Below the pieces are notes generated by a model that worked only from the letters and a program-made list of their open reading frames with translations, was not told the DNA's origin and ran no database searches. Below, in pieces: positions 8,716 to 15,812 of a DNA stretch of 43,315 nucleotides (position 1 is its first letter; each line of letters begins with the position of its first letter). Source of the DNA: Cellvibrionaceae bacterium. GTDB lineage: Bacteria; Pseudomonadota; Gammaproteobacteria; Pseudomonadales; Cellvibrionaceae. Location: contig JAOXRT010000222.1 in assembly GCA_025800365.1 (NCBI GenBank), positions 1-43,315 of the forward strand, read 5' to 3'. Both the position numbers and the translations under genes were made by a program.

Positions 8716-8735
8716 ACACTAGTGTTAAAATTTTA
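8716..8735. promoter_or_regulatory. Two abutting 10-bp palindromes before the HxlR gene
   Basis: ACACTAGTGT (8716-8725) is followed without a gap by TAAAATTTTA (8726-8735); each is a perfect 10-bp palindrome. They lie about 100 bp before the start of the tandem HxlR regulator, where an autoregulatory operator would be expected. Confidence 0.4.
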
Positions 8736-8832
8736 CCGTTTGCAATTCGTCTTGGACAGGAAGTAAAAGGCGAGACACAAAGCCGCTGCGCGAAAAGCGC
8801 TTAGCTTCGGCTTAAATACTAAGGAAACCTGC

Positions 8833-9765
8833 ATGAGCGTCGCCAATTTAATTGTGATAAACCCCGTAGTAAAAAGCTTAGAGCTGCTGGGGGATCGCTG
8901 GACCATTTTGATTTTGCGCGATGCTTTTTTGGGGCGTCACCGCTTTGAAGAATTTCGCAGTCACACCGGCGCATCGCGCAGCACCTTGTCCAAGCGTTTG
9001 GAAAACCTTGTTGCCCAAGATGTGCTGTATAAAAAGCCTTATCAAACAACCCCGTTACGCCATGAATATCGCCTAACCAAAAAAGGCTTGGCCTTGTACC
9101 CCTGGGCATTATTAATTTGGCAGTGGGAATCTCAATGGTGTAACGATCAGCATGAATTGCCACCGAAGCTGATTCATCGCCAGCCTGATGAACATGAGTT
9201 GCAGCCTCTGGTGGTATGTCGTCATTGTGAACAGGCGCTCCATATTGCGGACGTTGAACGTCGGGTTTTGGAGAACGCCGAAGAAAAAGATTTGCAGGCC
9301 TTAAAAACCATTGGCAATCAACGTCGCTCACGTGGTGGGCGCGGCGCTGAAGAAGATGCGAGTTTGGGGCATATCACCGACATTATCGGCGATCGCTGGG
9401 CCAGCCTGATTTTGGCCGCAGCCTTTATGGGCTTGCAGCGCTACGATGATTTTCGTCGCCAATTGGGTATTGCTACCAATATCTTGGCGGACCGCCTAAA
9501 GCGCTTAAGTGAAGCGGGTGTATTTGATCGCATTGAATACCAAAGCAAGCCGCCGCGCAGTGAGTATCAATTAACGGAAAAAGGAAAAGCTTTGTACCCG
9601 TTTACCATGATGATGCGACAGTGGTCGATCGATTGGTTGGGCGGTATGGAAGATGCGCCTTTCCAGTTGATCCACAAGCCCTGCGGCCATGAACTGGCCG
9701 TGGATGTGATATGTGGAAGCTGTTCTTCAGTGCCAGATCCAAAGGATGTAGGTTATCAGGCTTAG
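8833..9765 (+). CDS. Tandem HxlR-family regulator (two fused winged-helix units)
   Basis: 310-residue protein made of two HxlR/MarR-like winged-helix units in one chain; ordinary HxlR proteins have one unit of 100-130 residues and act as dimers. Unit 1 (about 9-103) contains ELLGDRWTILILRDAFLGRHRFEEF and LTKKGLALYPWALLIWQW. Unit 2 (about 178-270) contains DIIGDRWASLILAAAFMGLQRYDDF and LTEKGKALYPFTMMMRQW. Each unit is followed by a short Cys-containing tail beginning LIH (VVCRHC at 128-132; CGHELAVDVICGSC at 284-297), suggesting the whole unit, tail included, was duplicated. The protein may be a covalent pseudo-dimer. The ribosome binding site is AAGGAAACCTGC. A strong terminator follows the stop. 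Target genes are unknown; no enzyme gene is linked on the same strand. Confidence 0.88.
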   Translation: MSVANLIVINPVVKSLELLGDRWTILILRDAFLGRHRFEEFRSHTGASRSTLSKRLENLVAQDVLYKKPYQTTPLRHEYRLTKKGLALYPWALLIWQWESQWCNDQHELPPKLIHRQPDEHELQPLVVCRHCEQALHIADVERRVLENAEEKDLQALKTIGNQRRSRGGRGAEEDASLGHITDIIGDRWASLILAAAFMGLQRYDDFRRQLGIATNILADRLKRLSEAGVFDRIEYQSKPPRSEYQLTEKGKALYPFTMMMRQWSIDWLGGMEDAPFQLIHKPCGHELAVDVICGSCSSVPDPKDVGYQA

Positions 9766-9777
9766 TTTTTAAGTTAA

Positions 9778-9808
9778 AACCACGCTGTTTTTAGCAGTGT
9801 GGTTTTTT
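9778..9808. terminator. Bidirectional rho-independent terminator
   Basis: AACCACGCTG (9778-9787) pairs with CAGTGTGGTT (9795-9804) with one G-T wobble, followed by a T run to 9808. An A-rich flank on the other side lets it also serve the convergent PepSY gene. Confidence 0.85.
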
Positions 9809-9828
9809 ACCTTAAAGATTAAGCGGGC

Positions 9829-10947
9829 TTATCGTTTAATTCGGGCGGGCTTTCTGCGGCGCTTTAACCAAACGATAAAACCGGACAGCGCCAAAAGAAA
9901 GGGTGAGAGTCCAAAAAAACTCCACGCAATCTTACTTCCTAACCCGGCAAATGAGCCGAAGTGCAATTCCCTGAAACTGTCAAAAACCTGAGTCGTTACA
10001 CTCGCTTTTCGGCCATCAAATGCTAAGACCAATTCTCCATTTTTAGCTTTGTAAGTAACCGTGGATGAATAATTACTGGCGAATGGATTATTACTCGGCT
10101 GAAAGCCGAATACCGTAATGTCCACTTCAGGCTCAAACGGGTATAGCAAATAGGTGGGGGTGAACTGATCGAGTTGCTGTTGGCTGTCCAACAGGATCTG
10201 TTGAAAATCAACCCTGTCACCATAAAGTTTTTCTTGTGGTTCGAAGTGGGGCTCATCTCCGTGCTCGAAGACCTCATGGTAGTAAGCAATGGTATTGAAA
10301 TAAATCCCCGTAATTCCAAGAATTAATAACACCGGCGATGACCAGGTTCCAGCAAAACGGTGAAGATCTCCACTGAAAACTCGAATTGATCGACCGCGAC
10401 GTAATAAGAAAAGCTGCTGCCAAAATTTTCGGTGAATAATTAAACCGCTGATGCCTAGAAAGGTAAAAATCAGCGCGACGACTAAGCCGATAAATGTCCC
10501 CCATTGAGAATCTTCGTGGCCGATACCGTTTAACAAAAAAGTGTAGTGTAAGCTGACCAACCAGTCTGTAAGTTGGCTTTCCATTGCGGCTGGCTGATCC
10601 AGAATTTTCCCAGAAAATGGATCTAAATGGACTTTGTACCAATCATGGCTACCTTTTTTTACTAGGAAAACGCGGTCGGCTTCTATGCCATCGTTAAAGA
10701 TTTCCCAAGAACCGATAATGAAACCTGGAAAGGAGTTCTCTATATGAGCTTGTAAGCTATTGTGGCCGATTCGCTCTAGAGCAGAGTTCTGCTGTGGACC
10801 ATAACTTAGTTTAGCCACTTGGGGCATTAGCCATTGATCGATCTCAGTTTTAAAAACAAGAATACTGCCGGTAATTGAGATGATGATAATGGGGAGTAGT
10901 GCGACCAGTGCCAAATAGCTGTGATACTTTAAAAGTGTTTTTCGCAT
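9829..10947 (-). CDS. PepSY-associated TM protein (siderophore/iron-regulated membrane protein)
   Basis: 372-residue inner-membrane protein of the PepSY-TM family (COG3182-like). N-terminal helix YLALVALLPIIIISITGSILVF at about 10-31, a periplasmic PepSY-like stretch with DWYKVHLDPFSGKILDQ, a helix pair near 145-170 (FIGLVVALIFTFLGISGLIIHRKFW), another at about 195-215 (LHRFAGTWSSPVLLILGITGIYFN), and a C-terminal helix ending in a basic tail WLKRRRKPARIKR. Conserved His residues at membrane faces (for example HRFAGTW) could bind haem. Relatives such as FpvG and FoxB help release iron from siderophores by reduction. It lies 58 bp after the TonB-receptor gene and should be expressed with it under iron limitation. 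Exact electron donor and siderophore are unknown. Confidence 0.85.
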   Translation of the reverse strand: MRKTLLKYHSYLALVALLPIIIISITGSILVFKTEIDQWLMPQVAKLSYGPQQNSALERIGHNSLQAHIENSFPGFIIGSWEIFNDGIEADRVFLVKKGSHDWYKVHLDPFSGKILDQPAAMESQLTDWLVSLHYTFLLNGIGHEDSQWGTFIGLVVALIFTFLGISGLIIHRKFWQQLFLLRRGRSIRVFSGDLHRFAGTWSSPVLLILGITGIYFNTIAYYHEVFEHGDEPHFEPQEKLYGDRVDFQQILLDSQQQLDQFTPTYLLYPFEPEVDITVFGFQPSNNPFASNYSSTVTYKAKNGELVLAFDGRKASVTTQVFDSFRELHFGSFAGLGSKIAWSFFGLSPFLLALSGFIVWLKRRRKPARIKR

Positions 10948-10964
10948 CTTGGCTTCTCACGAAA

Positions 10965-10986
10965 GCGCCCTGATAAAACAGGGCGC
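10965..10986 (-). terminator. GC-rich intercistronic hairpin between TonB receptor and PepSY genes
   Basis: GCGCCCTG (10965-10972), loop ATAAAA, CAGGGCGC (10979-10986): a perfect 8-bp stem. Only TTTC follows on the minus strand. It probably reduces read-through or stabilises the upstream mRNA so that the receptor is made in excess over the PepSY protein. Confidence 0.55.
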
Positions 10987-11005
10987 ATTATTATTGTAGT
11001 GTTTT

Positions 11006-13072
11006 TTAAAACTTGTAGTTTACAGAGGCCGAGATATTACGAGGTGAGCCGTAATAAGCTTGGTCCCAGTACAAGCTGCTTAGATATGTTTTATCTGTGG
11101 CGTTAGTCACGTTAAGCGAAAAGCTAATGTCCTGATTGAGCTTGTAGTGGGCGGCAAGGTCAATGGTGCTGTATGCGTCTTGTTTGACCAGGCCCAATGG
11201 GGTCGTTGTGTCATCTTGGTGTTTGATGACTGCGCCAATGCGCAGGCCTTCTACGGCAGGAATATCATAACTTGTTGATACTTTTAATAGCTTTTCTGGA
11301 ATAAATGGACGCGCATCTTGCCCTTCTTCTTCAATATCTACTACCGTAAAACCGGCGCCGATATTCAAGCCATCAATAATCTCACCAGAGAACTCTATCT
11401 CATAACCTTCACTCTCAAGTGTGGCGCCGCGATACATCGCTACATTCTGTGCATTACGGCCAATAAACACACCGAAGTTACTTTGCTCAGAACTAAAGCG
11501 AGCTATAGTTAAGGTTGCTCTTTCATCGTTGAAAGATTTTTTAAAGCCAAACTCTGTAGACTCTCCCAGTGTCGGTCCAAGTGGTAGAAGATCTGTGTTT
11601 AGCCAAGTCTGCTGCTTAAACACTTCGGTATAGCTGGCGTAGAAAACCAAGTCATCCAGAATGTTCCAAGTTAAACCGTAGTAGGGCACAGTTTCTTTGG
11701 CGCTGGCATTTGACTGGCCACCATAACTTAAACCTGACTGTTCCAGGTCGGTATTTCTGGCGCCCAGTAGCAGCGAAAGATTATCCATAACGTTGATGCG
11801 GGCAGCTGCATAAAAAGCTTTCTGTTTTAAGTCAACATCGCCGACTTGGGTAGCAGGGTTATGCACCGTGAAATTAGGACGGGGAGTGTTGCCTGCAGCC
11901 CAATCACTGCCCAGTACAACGATGCCGCCATCGGAACTGATAGATTTTTGCTTAATGTTCGTATCAGAGTGACTGTAACCAATGACGATTTGATGCTCTT
12001 GGCCAAAGGCGTCGATATTACCTGTGAAGAAAAGCTCTCCGTTCTTTTGATCTTCATCGCGAAGATATCGACTAGGGCTGCCAGCAAGACCTAGGCCAGT
12101 TGTTGGGTCTGGCTGACCAAAAACGTAAAACAATTCTGATTCTGTTTCACTGGTGTTTTGTACAAACTGAGCGTCAAAGCTCCAGTTTTCGTTAAGCTCT
12201 TGGCTGTACTCAACAAAAAATTGCTTTTGGGTATTTTCGGAGAAAGTCCAATCCGGAGCGGTACTGGTAGAGCGATCATAGTGCACTTGCTGACCAAGAG
12301 CGTTCACTAAAGGTAAGGCGCCCCAAAGTACAGAATCCGAATCTGAGTTGTTATAGCTGTAACCTACATGCAACTGGCTGCTGTCGGTGACGTCAAAACG
12401 CAGAATACCGTAGCCCAAAGTGTTTTTCGCTTCATGGCGGTCTAGGTGCGATTCGCCCTGGTCATAGGCAGCTACAACACGGCCACTTACTCGATCGCTT
12501 AGTGGTGAAGATACATCGACTTCTGCACGGCGACCGCTCCAGCGGCTAACACTTAATGAGGTAGAACCTTGGAATTCATCAGTAGGGCGTTTACGCACAT
12601 AATTAACCGTGGCCGAAGGGTTGGCTAAACCAGTTACTAAACCGGCTGCACCCTTAATCAATTCCACTTTTTCATAAAGTGCCGTGTCTTGTAGGCCGCT
12701 GGCATTACCCGAAATAAAAGGAATACCGACACCGTCATATTGGAAGTTAACGACATCAAAGCCGCGAGCCGTAAAGTAGGTGCGATCTGTTTCGACTTCT
12801 TCAACTGTGATACCTGGGGCGTAATTAAGTACATCTCTTAGACTATCCAAACCAAAATCTTTGATCTGAGCCGCCGATATTGAGGTTACTGTCTGGGGCG
12901 TTTCCATAACGGTCAGGTTCAGCTTGGTGGCTGCGTCAGTCTTGCCCGGCTCGCCATACACGTATACCTCCTCAATTGGAGATTCATTGTTTTCGTCTGT
13001 TTGTGCCCAGCTAGGTGCAGTAGCAACGACAGCTACGGCAGCAGCCAGTGCATGGCGTGCAAAATGTTTCAT
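11006..13072 (-). CDS. TonB-dependent siderophore receptor
   Basis: 688-residue outer-membrane receptor for an iron-siderophore complex. Signal peptide residues 1-23 (cleavage near PSWA-Q), TonB-box-like EEVYVYGE at about 33-40, plug domain about 50-165 (TPQTVTSISAAQIKDFGLDSLRDVL, then APGITVEEVETDRTYFTARGF and the KVELIKGAAGLVTGLANPSATVNYVRKRP segment), and a 22-strand barrel ending in VNYKF with the terminal Phe needed for outer-membrane insertion. The plug motif pattern is that of the FhuE/FoxA/FecA-type siderophore group. A near-consensus Fur box lies 30 bp upstream of the start, and the start has AAGGAAACATA before it. Substrate cannot be assigned; ferrioxamine- or coprogen-type hydroxamates are possible for this group. 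Confidence 0.93.
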   Translation of the reverse strand: MKHFARHALAAAVAVVATAPSWAQTDENNESPIEEVYVYGEPGKTDAATKLNLTVMETPQTVTSISAAQIKDFGLDSLRDVLNYAPGITVEEVETDRTYFTARGFDVVNFQYDGVGIPFISGNASGLQDTALYEKVELIKGAAGLVTGLANPSATVNYVRKRPTDEFQGSTSLSVSRWSGRRAEVDVSSPLSDRVSGRVVAAYDQGESHLDRHEAKNTLGYGILRFDVTDSSQLHVGYSYNNSDSDSVLWGALPLVNALGQQVHYDRSTSTAPDWTFSENTQKQFFVEYSQELNENWSFDAQFVQNTSETESELFYVFGQPDPTTGLGLAGSPSRYLRDEDQKNGELFFTGNIDAFGQEHQIVIGYSHSDTNIKQKSISSDGGIVVLGSDWAAGNTPRPNFTVHNPATQVGDVDLKQKAFYAAARINVMDNLSLLLGARNTDLEQSGLSYGGQSNASAKETVPYYGLTWNILDDLVFYASYTEVFKQQTWLNTDLLPLGPTLGESTEFGFKKSFNDERATLTIARFSSEQSNFGVFIGRNAQNVAMYRGATLESEGYEIEFSGEIIDGLNIGAGFTVVDIEEEGQDARPFIPEKLLKVSTSYDIPAVEGLRIGAVIKHQDDTTTPLGLVKQDAYSTIDLAAHYKLNQDISFSLNVTNATDKTYLSSLYWDQAYYGSPRNISASVNYKF

Positions 13073-13439
13073 TATGTTTCCTTAATATAAGTGAGCATCT
13101 AAATGATAATGATTAGTATTAATATTGTATTTGTGTGGGTCTGATTTAGCAATGGTCATGGGGCTCAGTATTCTTAGCTGTTGCTCGTGATTATCGAGCT
13201 GAAGATTCGCATTAGGGTCTTGAGTAGCGAGCCTGAAGGTCAACTAGGTCGTCTAGATTGATGATTTGGCTTATTTCTGAGCGTCAGATTCTATATTTCA
13301 GGGCTTTGTAAGTCGCCTATTCTTGGCGGTGGAAGTGGTGACAAATTTGCACGATGTGGTGCGTATTGCGACTGGCATGCTTTTGAATTTTTTTTCAAAA
13401 CGCCTCATCTACACTCAACTTCCGATTTAAGGAGGTTGT
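13073..13439. other. Divergent intergenic region, TonB receptor / FGE-like pair
   Basis: 367 bp without a gene. It holds the Fur box at its left end. Near its right end there is a dyad TTTTGAA-N6-TTCAAAA (13381-13400) within a T-rich run, and a perfect Shine-Dalgarno AAGGAGG at 13429-13435. I could not place a convincing -35/-10 pair for the rightward genes. Confidence 0.5.
13102..13120. promoter_or_regulatory. Fur box
   Basis: AATGATAATGATTAGTATT matches 16 of the 18 fixed positions of the Fur consensus AATGATAATnATTATCATT. It lies 30-48 bp before the TonB-receptor ATG, so Fur-Fe(II) should repress the receptor and PepSY genes when iron is sufficient. Confidence 0.88.
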
Positions 13440-14318
13440 ATGTCCAATACCCGAACTCTTAAGCCGCTGGTGTATGCAGCAATGCTTGCCACAAGTGGCT
13501 TCCTCACGGCGGCGCCTTTAGAGGGGCTGTCTGAAAGTCAATTAGCAAAGCTTTATTCCACTATCAAAGTAAAAGCCGAGCATCGCGAGATGGTGCTGAT
13601 TCCTGGTGCGGAATATGAAATGGGCTGTGATCCGTATCGCGATGAGGTTTGCAGCTATGTTCCTGAAGAGCAGCAGCACACGGTATATGTCAGTGCTTTC
13701 AAAATAGATAAATACGAGGTGACTACTAATAAGTACGCCGAGTGTGTTACCGCCGGCGAATGTGATATCCCAACAATGGGTGGAATTATGCACTATGGCG
13801 ACCCAGAAGCAGCTGACTTCCCAATTAATGGGGTGTCGTGGTATCAGGCGAAAAAATACTGTGAGTGGGAAGGCAAACGCTTACCAACCTCTGCAGAGTG
13901 GGAATTAGCTGCCAAAGGGACAGATGGTAGAACCTTTCCATGGGGTGAAGAAAAACCAGATTGCTCACGAGCGGTGATGGACCGAGAGGATGCCGGCTTT
14001 CTTGGTTGCGGAACAGGCAATAGCTTAGATGTAGGCTCCAAACCAAAGGGCGCTTCGCCTTATGGTGTTATGGATATGGCGGGAAATCTCTGGGAGTGGA
14101 CCAGCGATTGGTACGATCAAAGTTATTATTTCAGTAGTCCTTACGATAATCCCATGGGCCCCCAATACGGTGAGCTAAAAATAACCCGTGGTGGAGATTT
14201 TCTAAGTCGCCAGAGCTACGAGTTGCGAACAACGGGGCGATTCCCCTATTACCCTTCTAACCCCAGCCCAGCAATCGGTTTTCGCTGTGCTTTTGATGAT
14301 GTTGCAGAGGTGAAGTGA
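13440..14318 (+). CDS. Secreted FGE-sulfatase-domain protein, copy 1 (catalytic cysteines absent)
   Basis: 292-residue exported protein with a formylglycine-generating-enzyme (SUMF1/FGE-sulfatase) fold. Signal peptide about 1-24; domain from EMVLIPGAEYEMGC (50-63) through FPINGVSWYQAKKYCEWEGKRLPTSAEWELAAKG (127-160), GVMDMAGNLWEWTSDWY (209-225) to the final GFRCAF (280-285). In true FGE the motif RGGSWxCxxxYC carries two catalytic cysteines; here the aligned residues are Ser256 and Glu261, so formylglycine synthesis is unlikely. Several Cys pairs (63/71, 102/108) fit disulfides in the periplasm. The start has AAGGAGG four bases upstream. It is one base from a paralogue downstream. Possible roles are a binding protein or a PvdO/EgtB-like non-haem iron enzyme; no function is proved. 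No sulfatase gene is nearby. Confidence 0.85.
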   Translation: MSNTRTLKPLVYAAMLATSGFLTAAPLEGLSESQLAKLYSTIKVKAEHREMVLIPGAEYEMGCDPYRDEVCSYVPEEQQHTVYVSAFKIDKYEVTTNKYAECVTAGECDIPTMGGIMHYGDPEAADFPINGVSWYQAKKYCEWEGKRLPTSAEWELAAKGTDGRTFPWGEEKPDCSRAVMDREDAGFLGCGTGNSLDVGSKPKGASPYGVMDMAGNLWEWTSDWYDQSYYFSSPYDNPMGPQYGELKITRGGDFLSRQSYELRTTGRFPYYPSNPSPAIGFRCAFDDVAEVK

Positions 14319-14319
14319 G

Positions 14320-15120
14320 ATGGCCATTAATTTTTGGATAGCTGTTGGAGCTTTTTCTTTTGCCCAGGCTCTTTATGGCGAAGTTGAGCATAAAGAGATG
14401 GTCACTATTCCGGCTGGTGAATTCTCAATGGGCTGTAAGGCCTCTGATGGTGTGTACTGTTCTCCTGGTAGTGAAGTGCATAAAGTGTATTTGGATGATT
14501 ATAAAATCGATAAATACCTTGTGACCTTCGAGCGCTATCAAGCTTGTATCGATGATGGTTACTGTACCGAGCCTTACTATGGTGCGGCCTGTAATTATCA
14601 AATGAAATGGTCTGCAAACCATCCGGCAAATTGTATTACTTTCAAACAAGCTGAAATGGTTTGTGCTTATGAAGGCAAACGTTTGCCGACAGAAGCGGAA
14701 TGGGCAAAAGCTGCTCGAGGTCCAAAAGCCAATTTGTTTCCATGGGGAAATAAGCCAGAACCAAGTTGTGATCGTGTGGTAATGAACCAGCGTGTCGATG
14801 GCAACAAGATTGGCCCAGGTTGTGGTGCGGGTGCTACTCAAGCTGTGGGTAGCAAACCCAAAGGAGCTTCCCATTATGGTGTCATGGATATGGCGGGGAA
14901 TGTCTTTGAATGGACTTCGGATTGGTATTCGGAAAGCTATTTCAAAAACAGTCCTTATAAAAACCCTAAAGGCCTCAAAAGTGGTGATAGCAAGGTACTA
15001 AGGGGCAGTGCTTGGACGGCAAAGTATCGCGATGGATTAGCATTGACTGTGCGTTGGCCCTACGCCCCTGCCGGTCAAGGTTACATAGTTGGCGCACGTT
15101 GTGCGCAATCCACTAAATAA
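14320..15120 (+). CDS. Secreted FGE-sulfatase-domain protein, copy 2 (paralogue)
   Basis: 266-residue paralogue of the preceding protein, encoded after a single spacer base (TGA-G-ATG), so translation is coupled. A short signal-like helix (INFWIAVGAFSFAQALYG) is followed at once by HKEMVTIPAGEFSMGC. Shared segments are CAYEGKRLPTEAEWAKAARG, PKGASHYGVMDMAGNVFEWTSDWY (93 percent-like local identity by eye in this stretch) and GARC. The FGE catalytic cysteine motif is replaced by RGSAWTAKYRDG, again without the Cys pair. It has more cysteines than copy 1 (for example 75, 82, 91, 105), suggesting a different disulfide pattern. The stop overlaps the 3' end of the convergent TetR gene by 8 bp. Function unknown; partner or substrate-specific variant of copy 1. 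Confidence 0.83.
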   Translation: MAINFWIAVGAFSFAQALYGEVEHKEMVTIPAGEFSMGCKASDGVYCSPGSEVHKVYLDDYKIDKYLVTFERYQACIDDGYCTEPYYGAACNYQMKWSANHPANCITFKQAEMVCAYEGKRLPTEAEWAKAARGPKANLFPWGNKPEPSCDRVVMNQRVDGNKIGPGCGAGATQAVGSKPKGASHYGVMDMAGNVFEWTSDWYSESYFKNSPYKNPKGLKSGDSKVLRGSAWTAKYRDGLALTVRWPYAPAGQGYIVGARCAQSTK

Positions 15121-15754
15121 CTGCAGGAACACTTTTTTTCAGCAAGGAAAGAATCAGCTCTTGGGATTCTTTCCTTTTATCCAGACTAGTCCCGTACTGT
15201 AAGAATTGTGTATTGAGGTGGCTTAATAGAGCCATCAAATGTACGGCGTCATGATCGGCGTTTGGGGAATCAAAAATAACAAAAAAGGACTTTAGTAATT
15301 CAGTGTCGGCACGGTCTTGCATTGCAATTTTTTTGGCAATACTCGGGTAATTACTCAATTCATTTCGAAACAGACGGTCGAGCTCCATCAAATAACTGTA
15401 TTGAGTGTTATCAGGTGTTGCGATCTCAGCTAGCACTTTGCTGTATTGCTCAAGTACAGAACGTCTTTGACTGTCAGAGCCTAGGTCGGATTGAGAGTAG
15501 CTGTTAATGAGAGCTTGAGCACCTATTCGAAAGCTACTCATTTCACGATTGTAGTGGTCCAGATAAAACTGAAAAGCCGACTCAATTAAATTATCAATAG
15601 TTTTAAAGTGGTAAGCGATGGAGCTTGGGTAGACGCCAGCTCTTTGCGAGACAGATTGAAACTTTATGCCTTTGATGCCCTCTTCCAAAAGGACATAAAG
15701 GGTGGCTTCAAGGATTGTTTCTTTGCTGAATTTGCTGCGTTCTGTATCGCTCAT
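15113..15754 (-). CDS. TetR-family regulator
   Basis: 213-residue regulator with an N-terminal TetR helix-turn-helix at about residues 10-58 (TILEATLYVLLEEGIKGIKFQSVSQRAGVYPSSIAYHFKTIDNLIESAF). The C-terminal ligand domain (about 65-213) is not diagnostic. It diverges from the Rieske oxygenase gene across 58 bp that contains a dyad, so it is the likely repressor of that cassette and its ligand may be the cassette's substrate or product. Its 3' end overlaps the convergent FGE-like gene by 8 bp. Confidence 0.87.
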   Translation of the reverse strand: MSDTERSKFSKETILEATLYVLLEEGIKGIKFQSVSQRAGVYPSSIAYHFKTIDNLIESAFQFYLDHYNREMSSFRIGAQALINSYSQSDLGSDSQRRSVLEQYSKVLAEIATPDNTQYSYLMELDRLFRNELSNYPSIAKKIAMQDRADTELLKSFFVIFDSPNADHDAVHLMALLSHLNTQFLQYGTSLDKRKESQELILSLLKKSVPAVI

Positions 15755-15757
15755 AGA

Positions 15758-15781
15758 TAACCATCGAAATAGTAATAGTTA
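15758..15781. promoter_or_regulatory. Candidate TetR operator
   Basis: TAACCAT (15758-15764) and ATAGTTA (15775-15781) form an inverted repeat with 6 of 7 pairs and a 10-nt spacer. It sits in the 58-bp gap between the divergent TetR and Rieske oxygenase genes, starting four bases from the TetR start. Confidence 0.4.
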
Positions 15782-15812
15782 AAACAATTTGATCAGCTGT
15801 TAGGGAGATAAA

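Noticed and set aside
8819-9331. A 170-codon open frame on the minus strand, antisense to the tandem HxlR gene
   Set aside because: Its protein has no recognisable pattern, it lies fully across a clear HxlR gene, and its composition is that of a shadow frame.
14425-14874. A 149-codon minus-strand frame inside the second FGE-like gene
   Set aside because: Low-complexity product, no ribosome binding site, antisense to a well-supported gene.
13440-15120. Reading the two FGE-like genes as sulfatase-maturing enzymes
   Set aside because: The catalytic cysteine positions carry other residues and no sulfatase gene is present.
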